Assembly: GCF_963678635.1 (NCBI RefSeq)
Contig: NC_087064.1
Location: 17,043,802-17,107,801 of the forward strand
DNA: 64,000 nucleotides
Direction: 5' to 3'
Source of the DNA: Symsagittifera roscoffensis
Lineage: Eukaryota > Xenacoelomorpha > Acoela > Convolutidae
Shown here: positions 42,178 to 54,200 of the stretch, in pieces
Numbering within the stretch: position 1 is the first letter of the stretch
Layout: the number at the start of each line of letters is the position of its first letter
Notes under the pieces: model-generated
Told to the model about the DNA's origin: nothing
The model's database searches: none
The model's input: the letters and a program-made list of their open reading frames with translations, nothing else
Translations under genes and position numbers: made by a program

Positions 42178-43603
42178 CAATCGGGTGTTCTTTCACGAAT
42201 TTAGTGACGTCATACACATGCTCCCGAATGATAATCCAGCAGTCTTCAGGTGTGTTATGCTGCTTAACTTCCTCGCGACTGTACGTTTTAATCTCTGACT
42301 TGTTCCCTGGTCTTTCTTGTCTCGGTATAAAGACAGATTGAAACGGTTTCAATTTCCGCTCATCAACTGGGCGTAACTCGATTTCAACATGTTTCCCCAA
42401 TGTTTTCCTCCATGATTCTGGCTTGTGTAGGTCTTTCTTAAAATTCACTTGGAGACCTTGTTCTTGGCTTTTAGTAGCCGTGATTTCTCTCTTTTTGTAT
42501 CCCCCAACAGTTCTTGCAACAGCTTCGGGCAGTCCATTTGTCGGTCTAAGTCCTTTGGATTTAATCGGTAAAATGTTCTCTATATAATGACTTTTCAGTG
42601 CCTTTTTACTTTCCTTCATTGGTCCGTTGTCAACAGCTGTAACTGGTTCCATCAAATGGTTATGTTCAATCTGTACAGCGCCCGGGTACACGATAGATCT
42701 CTGATTGTTCGGCAAGTCTTTCAACTCAAGACGGAAGTAGGAATTGTCGTATGGACAATTACTGGACAACTTTTGCTCCGGCTGGGTCACCCAATTTTGG
42801 TCTGTAGCTCTAATCCAAACGCTCGAATTTTTAGGCAGCTGTCTCAATTCTAGCGTGAACAGAAATTTATGCAGCTCATAATCTGACTTTTCTCCTCCAC
42901 CTTCAGTTTCCTCAGTAAAAGCTGTATGCCATGACTCTCCATTATCCGTTGAAAACTCTACAAAAAGAACTTTGCGACCTCCGCCGACAAACGCGAAACC
43001 CTCAAAAGTAACTTCGTCGCGATTTTGGAACACATTCTCATTTTCAGGTTCAGTTATGAACGACATTATGGGCATTTCAAGTGGCATTGGACAAGAGTCG
43101 GTTGTCAGATTAATGGACGATATGGAGTAAAAACCAGGATCCGATAGATGACCAGGAATAACAAGACAGTATGGCCCACCACTCTCAATATCCAAATCTT
43201 GACCATTCATCTGAGAGGCAAGCATAACCTGTGAGCTCTTTGACAGGCAAAATTTCAAAGGCAATTTGACAACCCTGTCGTTTTTCAGATAAGAAACGAA
43301 CTCGACAGTGTGCAAATCGGATAAATCGCTATCTTCAATGCTGTGTAAAATGTCCGCCAACCAGATCCCTTTGAATGTGGATTCGTAATACAATTCTAAT
43401 CTTTCTGCAGAAAACTTTGAATCCACCACAAGAACCTTTTGCTCAACGACATCTTTTTGAAAATCTCTTAGGTCTATAATCTGGTCAGCAAAACTAACTC
43501 CGGATAAAACAATGTAATTTTTTACCTTGGTGTTGTTTCCATACTCGATGTATAAATTGGTTATGTAACGGGGCACTTCACTTTCAATTGAATCTTCTGT
43601 CAT
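42178..43603 (-). CDS. Molybdopterin oxidoreductase-like / cytochrome b5 fusion protein, first exon
   Basis: The protein (475 codons plus one base) starts at 43603. Residues about 20-155 resemble the molybdopterin-binding domain of sulfite oxidase/nitrate reductase (FKGIWLADIL, LASQMNGQDL, GPYCLVIPG). Residues 180-300 match the Mo-co dimerisation domain (GGGRKVLFVEFSTDNGESW). After a linker comes a cytochrome b5 domain (YSREEVKQHN, DCWIII, VYDVTKFVKEHP). The exon ends right after the haem His motif at donor G|GTGAGT (GT at 42177-42176); the exon at 4940 continues it in phase. The order Mo, dimerisation, b5, FAD is that of eukaryotic nitrate reductase. However, the place where the family has its molybdenum-binding Cys (CAGNRR-type motif) reads VVDSKFSAE, with Asp at 61, so the Mo site may be non-functional. 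An upstream exon cannot be excluded. Confidence 0.85.
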
Positions 43604-44940
43604 TATTTTCTACTATTGAAAACTGCGATTCTGAGAGCGTCGCTGAACAGCGTATAATACACATAAGCAACTGCGTTTGAGTGTCCAAACAACAATTAGA
43701 CCAAACTTTTCAAACATTTGTCTGCGGCACAGAATTGATCAAATTACATTTGCGAGAGTTATACTGAAGGTCCATCTGACCAAAAGATCAAACAAAAAAT
43801 TATTCACAACTGAGTATCGATTTACTCTGCCAGAAGCAAACAATGTCCGAAAGCCAACCAAAGTTATCATTCAAAAAACAAAAATTCTAATAGCTCTTTT
43901 TGTTCCGACCATTTGAAAAATGTGGAAGAACTTTGTATTCGGGTAGTAGTCATCGGAATCGGTCGAGTGATATAACAAACACAGAGGCGAAGCTGAGCTC
44001 CGCGCCACTTGCGATACAACACAAGAAAATCGAGAATGTCGAAAAAATTAATCAATCATAATGAATATTCAAAAAAACTAATACTGAAAGAAGTTATTAA
44101 GCTCCCCTCGCCCTGAAAAACACAAACACGCACACACAACTTTTTTTGGTCATCGAAAGACTTAATGAGGCCGATAAGCCGATATAATATAGGCCGAAAG
44201 TTATCAAGCCGAAACAAAAGGGAAAAAGACAAAAATGGCGATGAAAAATTGTTGTCATAAAAAAATTTAATTATACTTCTATTCAAATGTTTAGCATTTT
44301 AAGCAATCCAGAGATAAGCATAAAAAATATGTTTCCTTTCCACTAAAATGACTGAAAATTATGTCTCTAAGCCCATAAAATATAGGCCGAAACCATTTGG
44401 GCAGAATGAAGTTTTTAATCAAAAAAAAAAATATATATATATATACGTCAAGGTTAATAAAAATTGGAAACGATCAGCTGAGGTAAATCAAAACACTTAA
44501 AGCAACTATAATGTTGATAAACCTAAAAATCAAATAAGCGCATTAAATGGATCGTAAAACCAAAGCGGATACTATGCGGACAAAAAGTAAACTGAAAGCT
44601 ACGACGTCGAAAAATCAAAAAAAAAATACCAAAAAACATCATTTAAAAAATGTGAACTGCCAACTAATTGGAAAAAAAACTAATAAAAATAAGGATACAC
44701 AATGAGAGTAATAGACCAATGAGCGCAAATATATGCACATAGCTCATGCAAGCTGAAATCTGTGGACAAAGTTGTTTACGGGAAAAAAAGTCTAGTACCC
44801 GATTGCAATAACTTTGCTATCGCAAGGGTAATTGAATCCCTTTGAGTCGTGATTCGATCTGTGCCAGTCGGTCATGTCTGGGGGTTTGACCTTGAGAAAT
44901 ACGTAATTTTGGAGTGAAATTTTAATTTTGCAAAATTCGA
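43604..44940. other. Upstream flank of the oxidoreductase gene, repeat relics
   Basis: Should contain the oxidoreductase promoter (minus strand) near 43604-43900, but no motif was identified. The part 44150-44420 carries 'aagccga / ataggccgaaa' words shared with 3240-3800. A short (TA)n tract is near 44430. Confidence 0.45.
43902..43974 (-). repeat. Dispersed repeat, copy C
   Basis: The reverse complement reads tatatcactcgaccgattccgatgac...acccgaatacaaagttcttcc...atggtcggaac, matching copies at 7050-7166 and 42015-42128. It is followed by 'cacagaggcgaagc', also seen near 8000 and 6302. Confidence 0.55.
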
Positions 44941-47900
44941 ATCGAGCCTGTCATGCTCAATTTTCTCGAACCAACTGAAAATGAAAAAGTCAGAAATCAG
45001 AACACCCGAATTAACAATTGCGGGAAACTACTCAAGAAAAAGGCAGGAAATTGCTATTCGCAATTTCTCGATACGAAATATCAAGAGAGTAGAGCTGTCT
45101 TGTCCTGAAAACAGGAGAATCGAATACGGACTTGAGACAGAACAATTATTCGAATGGAAAGGAGTGGACTCTGAATGGAAGAGTGGACAACTCGAGTGTC
45201 CAAAGGGTTCATTCAGAGACTTTGATTCTAGAGACAAAAACTTACTTCTGTTATTGAAACTAATTGGCCTTAAAACTTATTTAGTTATATTACTTAATTC
45301 TCAAGCTGCTCAGTTATAACTTACTCCTCATATTCAAGTGCGTCGATATGTAAGTTCCAATTTAAATTTCTCGAGTGTATTTTATGATAGTTATGTTGAG
45401 ATAAGGCGAGTTTTAGGTTGATCCATCTGAAATGGATCAAAGTTCCACTGTCCAATAAAAAGTAACTAAGCGGATTGTTCCGACCCGGTTTTTAACGGCG
45501 TTCATGTATTTTGGGTATCCCGAGACCTAAGTATGGGGACGTCTTTATTTCTAGAGTGGGGGGGTATTTTGGTAGTGGCCTTTAAGCTGTAATGGGTTCC
45601 AGTCTCATGTCGCAAGCGAACCGAATTGGCTCCGACCGTTCTTGAGGCGGAAAAACACAAGAGATAGTGTCCCTGACTCTTGAGCCAATGGTTATAGGGC
45701 CTATTTTTCTTAAGCCTCATATGTGACTAAAGTAGGCGACTGTTACATAGTGTTTTTATGGCGCTCCTGGGTGTTTTTACGACATCATGACTACGGAGTC
45801 GAACCCACTTGACACAGCTCCGGGCTACATGCCCATTCTAGAGTACCGGTGGTACGGTTCAGCGGGAACGTGTAAACCTTCCGGTTGTACCGTGATAGCT
45901 TTTTAAGAAAACTCAAGAAAACTTCCTGGTACGCTCTCCGAACGAGGCTTAGCTAACCGAGTAAAGGGGGGCAACTAGGGGGACAAAAACACGAGCGAAA
46001 AAGGAAAACAAATAGGAACAAAAACTATAAAACGAAAAAAGACAGTGACTTTGATACCAAATTAGTTGGATCGAACCTTTGTATTAATTAAATAGTATAC
46101 ACATACTGTTTTACAAGACCGATCGTTTCGATCAATCTAGCAATTTTTCGATCAACTAGCAGTGACCTTGGTAGGGTGCCCGAGTGGGGGGCGTTGTTAA
46201 GGGTTTTTAGATAGATTGCGACCCAACCGGACCACTGGGAGACTTGACTGGAAAGGGTGACCAGTCGAGTGGGAAAGAGGTTCACAAGGATCGAAACGGA
46301 CCACCAAGAGACTTGATTGGAAGAGGTGACCAGTCGAGTGGGAAAGTGGGTCTGCTGTCAAGGGCAGAACAGAGACAACCAGCACAGGGCCACCACAAGA
46401 GGACGCACAAGGGTGTTCTCAGGTCGGACAACGGGTATCGTTAGAATCCACATTACATTATAAGAAATAAGTGTAAAATTGGATAAGCGGAGTCCCATTG
46501 TTTTGAGGCAGTTTTTACTCAAGCAGACCTGGAAACAGGTCTACGGTTTTCTCAAGAGAGGTTTAGCACCCGGCGCTTAAGGGATTTTTCGGCTTAAGAG
46601 GGGGGCTAAACAGGGGGGAGGTTAGCAGGGGGACTGGTTAGGTTAGAGGTTGGCGGTTGTAAATTGTAAAAAGGGGGGAATTAGAGTAACTAGTTAATCG
46701 ACATCGTTGATTTAGTTACATTAGCCATCAACACGCGTGGTAACAATAGGTGGACATCCAAAACTTATCTCGAGTTAAGATTGGTACGCTGGTTGGATCG
46801 GTAGGGGGGAACGGATATAGACAGTTTTCGTGACACCTCATAAGACAACTAGTGGGGGGAGGAAAACGCGTGGCAATTAGGTACCAGACATTTTTTTTGA
46901 AAGAAGGTTGACATTTGTCTCCTTTGAATTTTAGGTGGGTTGATTACTCTGTTTTGTTTTTTTTTTTTTTTTTTTTTTTTTTTCGGTATAAAATTTTATT
47001 TTTTCTATATACATTGTTGCGTTTTGGGGAAGATTGGCGATTGGTTTTTAATACAAACAGGTGATCACAAGATACCTGCACACAAGTTTTGGCTCCCAAT
47101 TGCTGGGAACATTCAAAAAGAGGTAACTAAAAAAGGGGGGCCAGATTTGGCAACCAAGAGAGGGTTTTTGGGAAAATTTTCACTAGAGCTTGAGTGGTGG
47201 TACAAGGTACAGACAACCAAGAAGTCCCTACAACGAAGAAGAAAGAAATCCTATATCCAGACACTCAGTGACAAGTCTTGGGACAGTACCGAACTAGTCT
47301 AGGGACATTGCAGTCTGGGGACAGTCTTGGAGCAACACAGTCTTGGGACAGTGCAGCTTTGGGGCAGTCTTGGGCCAGAGCAGTCTTGGTACGAAACGGT
47401 CTTGGGACATTGGTCTTGGGACATTGGTCTTGGGCCATTGGTCTTGGGACGTTGGTCTTGGGACATTGGTCTTGGGACATTGGTCTTGGGACGTTGGTCT
47501 TGGGACATTGGTCTTGGGCCATTGGTCTTGGGACGTTGGTCTTGGGACATTGGTCTTGGGCCATTGGTCTTGGGACATTGGTCTTGGGACGTTGGTCTTG
47601 GGCCATTGGTCTTGGGACGTTGGTCTTGGGCCATTGGTCTTGGGACGTTAGTCTTGGGACATTAGTCTTGGGACATTGGTCTTGGGACGTTAGTCTTGGG
47701 CCATTGGTCTTGGGACGTTAGTCTTGGGACATTAGTCTTGGGACATTGGTCTTGGGACGTTAGTCTTGGGCCATTGGTCTTGGGACGTTAGTCTTGGGAC
47801 GTTGGTCTTGGGACGTTAGTCTTGGGACATAGGTCTTGGGACGTTAGTCTTGGGACGTTAGTCTTGGGACGTTAGTCTTGGGCCATTGGTCTTGGGACGC

Positions 47901-48213
47901 TGGTCTTGGGACGCTGGTCTAAAGGTACCAACGAGAAGTACAGGGACAACGCTGAACGGTCTTGGGACGGTAAAGAGAAAGTCTTGGAACAGCATTAGGA
48001 AGGGGGTACTACAAAAGTAATAGGTTAGGTTGAAGCACCAAGTATAACAACACGTTCAACACGTTCCCTATCCTAACCTAACACGAAAGAGCTTACAAGA
48101 GTTCAAGAAAAATTGTTTTTAGCGAATTATTAATTTTTTTTCCTTGGAGTTTTTAAACCTTAGAATAGAATTTTTGTAGATAATAATATTGTAAATAATA
48201 ACAATTGTAAATA
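44941..48213 (+). promoter_or_regulatory. Probable 5' LTR and long leader of element 2
   Basis: About 3.2 kb with no convincing ORF before Gag. It contains a candidate polyadenylation signal (about 45450), many short G runs, two copies of a roughly 50-bp repeat ending 'gaccagtcgagtgggaaag' (about 46224-46277 and 46296-46347), a poly-T run (about 46950-46983) and the 14-bp minisatellite at 47398-47920. LTR borders and primer-binding site could not be set from this window alone. Confidence 0.45.
47398..47920 (+). repeat. 14-bp minisatellite, about 37 copies
   Basis: The unit ggtcttgggacatt (variants ggccatt, gacgtt and agtc) repeats about 37 times in perfect 14-bp register. Degenerate relatives extend left to about 47276. 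Because 14 is not a multiple of 3, all three frames give similar repeated peptides on both strands, so the apparent ORFs here are an artefact. Confidence 0.95.
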
Positions 48214-51200
48214 ATGAGGCGGAGCAGGGTACCGGTAGCTGAAAAAAGATCGACCGAAGCTAAGTATAATTCGTCGCTAAGCAAAGCAACACCAATGGGT
48301 CCGAAGATAACAAAGAAGAACTTTTCAGTTAACATGGTCAGCACAAGGAGTACAGCGGAGAACAGGGCGAAAGAGGGCACGGAAGGGGAGAGAGTAGAAC
48401 CCACCATCGAGATTGATCTAGAGACACCCGATCAAAGTGTGGATGAAACAGGGAAGATGGCGACAGAGTCAACTCCAATGCCCAATACAGAGGAACCGAA
48501 CCAGAAACCCATAGAGTTCTCACCGATAGATGACGCGGAAGATGCAATAGGCAACACCGAAGAAACGGTGAAAGAAGACTCTCAAGTAAAGAGGACATCT
48601 TTTACGGAAAAATTGGGAATAATGTTCGGAATAAAAACGAAAGAAAACGTGACTGAAGAGCCAAAAGCAGAAAGAGCACGAACATTTGGTACAGTGAGCA
48701 CGAAAGCGACAGAAACCGGCCAGAATGAGGAACAAGCTAAAGCAGAGGCTATGGCCGAAGAGAAACCCACGGTTGACCATGAAGAGACTACCATTGAGCT
48801 GTGCGATTTGTTGGCGAAATTAAATCAGATCGACAAAAGACTTAAGAACAGTGAAGAAGACAGAGAGGTGATAAAAAAGGAGATAAGATACAACAAGCAC
48901 GAGTATCTAGACAGTTATTTTAACCTAGCTAAAGCAACAGAGGAGAGACTCAAGGAAATGTCAGACAAGGTAGAGGCCACCAATGAAGAACGAGAAAAGA
49001 ACATCAAAACAGACATGCAACAGTTGAAGAACCGATATGATGATGTTAACAGCCAATTAGGGAGCCTGGAAAGGAGAATGGACACAATGAGCAAGAGTCA
49101 AGCAGAGAGTTCGTGTGCAATACAGGCGAAGTTGGATGCAATCTTGAGAGGTTCTACACCACAAGAGAGACCGGCAGCGGATCGTACGCAAGGCACCAGA
49201 GTTGATTTTGTAGAACCACAAAGAAACAAACGGCAATCGACACCGTTGCCCATACCCAGGGATGCGATAAGCATAGCACCAACAGCTGCGAAAACAATAA
49301 TGAAGAGTGGAACGTCGAACACGACGACTGGTCCGGGAGATTCAACAGCCAACAGCAACTCAGGACCGGATGCTATGACATGGGCCAGCACTTGGGAGAT
49401 GATGAACAGGACTCTAGAGGCCTTCGCCACGAGGAACACTGACTCGAGCGACAGGAGAGAGGGAAAATCAAGAAAAACATTCAAGAAGCCAAAAGAATTC
49501 AAAGATGACTCCGATGGATGCATTGACACTTGGGTGGAAGTGATGAGACTACATCTAGAGCAAGATAACTTGAGTGACAAAAGACAAGCGTGCACAGCCA
49601 TACTCAGCAATTTAGAAGGCACGGCATTAAAGTGTGTGGTTGCGAAGAAAGAAGAAGAACGCGACACCGCGGACAAAATCTTTGAAATACTGTTGAACAG
49701 ATTCGGCTCAGGCATGAAGGGTCATCAAGCGATGATGCGATTTGAAAAAAGGAGACAGAGGGACGACGAGTCAATAGATCGGTTCCTAGATGACCTCGAG
49801 AGCTTGAGAAGGAGGAGTGACCCAGAGGAGTCGACTAACAGACGGAACTTTAGCATTGCCTCGAAGTTCATTGATGGGGTGAAAAGTGATGACTTAAGGA
49901 CAATGTTAGCAACATACTACACGTTGTCGAAGGACAGCGCACCCACCCCAGAAGAAATGAGACAGAAATCAAGAGAATACATGCTGATGAAACCTAAGAA
50001 GTACTCATATTCTGAAAACAGGAACACGCAAGGGGGAAGCCAACCCCAGAGGTCATCATGGTACAAACCTAGAGATGATATGGATAAGCGCAGATCATGC
50101 GCGAACTGCGGGTCAGCGGATCATCATGTGGCTGACTGCACAACGTACAAACAAGGCATGAAGAGCCTAGGTTATGCACCGGATGAGGAGGACATGAGTC
50201 AGATGGAGGAACACGAGTACTATAATGGCTTAATCATCAAGATAGGCGCCAGATGTTTTTTCTGTAACCAGGAGGGGCACTTCAGAATGGATTGTCCCTT
50301 GTTCTGGGAAGCGGTCAAGGACCAGAATCACCCCAAACATAAGTTGGCATTAGCGGCGGTGCAGAATCAGCGGAACAGGCAAAACGAGTTCGAATCTAGG
50401 AACTTAGGGGCACCAAAAACCGAATTGCCGACGAAGACAGTGAAAGCTGTAACACATGTTAGCGGTGCGTTAGAGTCCGCGGCCGGGAGCTCTCTAGAGA
50501 TAAATTATGAGAGAGCGGCGACGGAAGCAATTGCCAAAGTGAAACAAGATCTGGCTGCGAAAGAAATAGAGCAACGACTAAAGTTGGAGATCGAGAGACA
50601 GAATTTTAACGAAGCATTAACCGGAACGAACGTAGTACCAGAGGCTAGAACGGGCTCAACAAAGAACGGGAATTGTAACACCGTGAAAATGGTGACAGGT
50701 AAACCCTTTGGAATATCGAAAATCGGAGCAAGAATAATGTCGATAATCACAGTGGGCGGCCACGAGGTGACTAGAAACTTGAGCGAGCCGAGCGACCAGA
50801 CGTTAATGCACATTGACGTGTATGCAGACTACTTGAGTGGAATAAGTCCACGAACTACTTCTAGAGCGCTCAGGGCACTACTCACGAGAGGGGGCAGCAA
50901 GTCGGTACGTGTTGATAACAGATACACTGAAGCTTACGGTCCACACGAGGTTATGCTAAACATAGATGGAATCAACATCTATACCAAGACGATGATAACA
51001 TGCGACGAAGACCTGATTGGACAAATCTATGTAGGGAAGGAGGAATTGAAAGTAAGATCGATTGGACACTGTGCTATGCTTGAAGAAGATGCAATGCACA
51101 TCGGAACGGAAGCAGACGTGACAGGGCACGTGTTGGACATAAGTGGAAAGAAGACTCAGTTACGTGGGTTACTTGACACGGGAGCGGTCTTGAGTGTCAT

Positions 51201-54200
51201 ACCAATTGAGACTTGGGAGCGAATGGGCTTCAACAAAGATGATTTGATAGACTCGAGAATACGGCTGTCAGCTGCGAACAAAGGGGCCCTTCGGGTGCTA
51301 GGCAGGACGCCGATAATAGCCCTCAATTTGGGAGAACGTAACCTGTGGATGAGCTTCATCGTGGTAGAAAACCTGGATGAATCTGACCAATTCATTTTGG
51401 GCAGAGACTTCATCAGGAATTTCGACGTAACGATTGATCTAAATAATGCAATGTTCAGGATACGGAACCCGGATAGGAGGTACGCAATCAAACCGGTAAA
51501 TTTGATAATGGCAAATGAAAACAAAGCACCGGTATTCTTGAGTAGGAGAGTGAGGCTAAAAGCTAATGAAGCAGCAATCGTGAGCTTGAGGATGAAAAAC
51601 TACAATGAACTAAGTGACAATAAGCAAGTATGTATAGTTCCAAACCCTAATAGTCAAAGTGCTGCTGTTTTAGGAAGATCATTTTCGATAACGAAGAGTG
51701 GTCTCTGCGTCAGTGTCTTGTTGAATACCCTTGACATACCGATCACGATACAGAGAGGGAGGAAACTGGGATATGCTTTGCCGGTTAAAACTCGATATGA
51801 AACGATTGAGAACTTAAAACAAAATGAAGTTGTTGATTGTCCCAATCACAGGGATAAAATTTGTATCTTGAGACGATTGCAAAAAATTAAATATTCTTCA
51901 GGCCTAATTAAATCACTTAAGTCAGAAACGGACGATGGGCTGTCGAGCTGTTCAAACTTTCCAGAGCGACCCACACTAGATGAGATGCAGACAGATAAAC
52001 CGGTTCTGCCGGAGATTGAACATTTGAGGGGCAAACTGAAAGATGAACAGCTCGAAGCCATCAAAGACGTACTAGAGCGGAACGAAGAAGTTTTCTCGAG
52101 GCATAAGGCGGATATCGGGTGTTGTAATTTTGTGGAGCATGAAATAGAACTTGAGGAAAACGCGGTACCGCACAGGGAGGGGGCGAGGCGTATGACCCCA
52201 CACAAATCGGACGCGTGTAGAAAAGAAATCGAGACGTTACTAGAGTATGACATGATAGAACCATCCAAGTCACCGTGGGCGTGTGGAGTAGTGATGGCCA
52301 AAAAGAAAGGCGACCAGTTGAGGTTCTGTTGTGACTTTCGATACCTGAACTCCGTCACGGTGAAGGATGCCTATCCCATACCTAGAATTGATGAAAGCCT
52401 CTCGAAGTTAGGTGATGCAAAATTTTTTACGACTCTTGATTTAGGCTCGGCTTTTTGGCAGGTACCATTAAGGAAACAAGACAGGGACAAGACAGGGTTC
52501 GCCTGCGAGTTAGGTCTGTTTCAATGGAAACGGATGCCGTTTGGACTCTGCAATGCCACAGCCACGTTTCAACGGCTGATGGCACACGCGCTGATAGGCG
52601 TGACGAAGAAGTACGGCAACCTGGTAATGTGCTACGTGGACGACGTGGTAATAGCAACGCCAACACTAGAAGACCACATTGAGAGACTTGATGAGGTGTT
52701 CGCGTGCATGAAAAGATCGGGGCTGAAGTGCAAACCATCAAAGTGTGAAATACTCAAGGACTCAATAAAATATTTGGGCAGGATGGTAGACAAGCACGGC
52801 ATCAGACCTGACCCAGACGCCGTGGAAGCAGTCCTAACCTGGAAATCACCGAAGACAGAGCACCAGTTGATGAGCTTCCTGGGCTTCGCTAACTATTACA
52901 GGGAGTTCATCAAAGGCTACGCGGACAAGGTATACCCGATGCAACAATTAATGAGACACAAGGGCAAGAAGTTCACGTGGAACAACGCAGCAGAAGAGTC
53001 ATTCCAGAGAATAAAGAAAGAGCTATGTGAGGCACCAGTACTGGGTATGCCGACTGAGAAGGGGATGTACGTGCTGGACACAGATGCGTCGGTAGTCGCG
53101 ATTTCTGGGGTTCTCCATCAAGAACAAGAATGGAATGGGAAGACAGTCTTGAGACCAATAGCATACGGGAGCAAAGTCCTAAGTGACACAGAAATGAAGT
53201 ACGGAGCACCGAAAGCAGAGATGTTCGCAGTGGTCACCTTTGTCGAGAAATACAGAGCGTACCTAGGCAGTGAACCTTTCAAACTGCGAGTAGATAACCG
53301 AGCATTAAGCTGGCTGAAAACGTACTCAATGGACCAGAGCTACATTGGGAGATGGATAGTTCGCTTGGACGGATACAACATGATAATTGAACATAGAACG
53401 CGAGACAAACATCAAAATGCCGACAGCTTGAGCAAGAAGACGGAGTTCTACGAGAGACAAGAACAAAGAGAGGCGGACAGACCTGAGATCAAAGATGGTT
53501 TCTCCTTTATGGACAAAGAAACATACGACAGTCTTCCACTCACGAGATGGCTGGACAAATCAGGTAAACCGATTGAAGATCATCCCGAATTGCCAAAAGA
53601 GTCTCTTGAAAAGACCATCTTGAAGAAAAGCAGAGGGATTCCGGTAGGAATAATGCTCAAGTCCAAAATCGTGAGGGAAACACTCAAGGCAAAAGGTCAC
53701 GATCTCACCCAGGTAGAGGAGGGAACGGTCCAAATAGATGAAGACTTAATGAGGTTGCTTGAGGAACTATCGGATGACAAACCCGTGATCCAAGGGAAAA
53801 GTCAGGAGGCACCGGAACTAACCATACTTCGGAGAGAAAAAACAGTGAACAATACTGACGTCTCAAAAGGAATCACCACTGATAGCAAGGAAGTTGTGCG
53901 ATCACTAGTTGAGAAAATCCCCGAAAAAATTCTGGAGCAAACAAAAGTCAGGGATAAGAAAGTGACATTCAGAGAAGAAATTGAACACCTGGGATTAGAT
54001 CAAGAGTCCGGGGAGTGGTCCAGATTCATGAAAGAAGACGAAACCGGAGAAGGAAAATTGTCCGGGGAGCGTAAAGAATGGGATGAAGACTCGGACGAGA
54101 GCAGTGAGGATCAAGACAGTCTATGCATGATACTGGCGGAAGAGAAGATGAGACAGCACGACAGGGAATTACAGACAGATCCATCTTCAGGAACGTACAA

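Noticed and set aside
44981-45319. 112-codon plus-strand ORF in the presumed LTR/leader of element 2
   Set aside because: No recognisable domain and it lies in a region expected to be non-coding; insufficient support.
44941-46900. Exact 5' LTR borders and primer-binding site of element 2
   Set aside because: Without the 3' LTR in the window any border would be a guess; several TGG words were inspected and none matches a tRNA 3' end convincingly.
47265-47721. Repeat-peptide ORFs on both strands in all frames
   Set aside because: They are made by the 14-bp minisatellite, whose period is not a multiple of three; nothing suggests a real protein.
47398-47920. CRISPR-like array
   Set aside because: The repeats are head-to-tail with no unique spacers and the genome is clearly animal.
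48022-48084. Telomere-like 'ggttaggtt / cctaacctaac' words
   Set aside because: Only short isolated copies facing each other; no telomeric array. At most a small hairpin before Gag.
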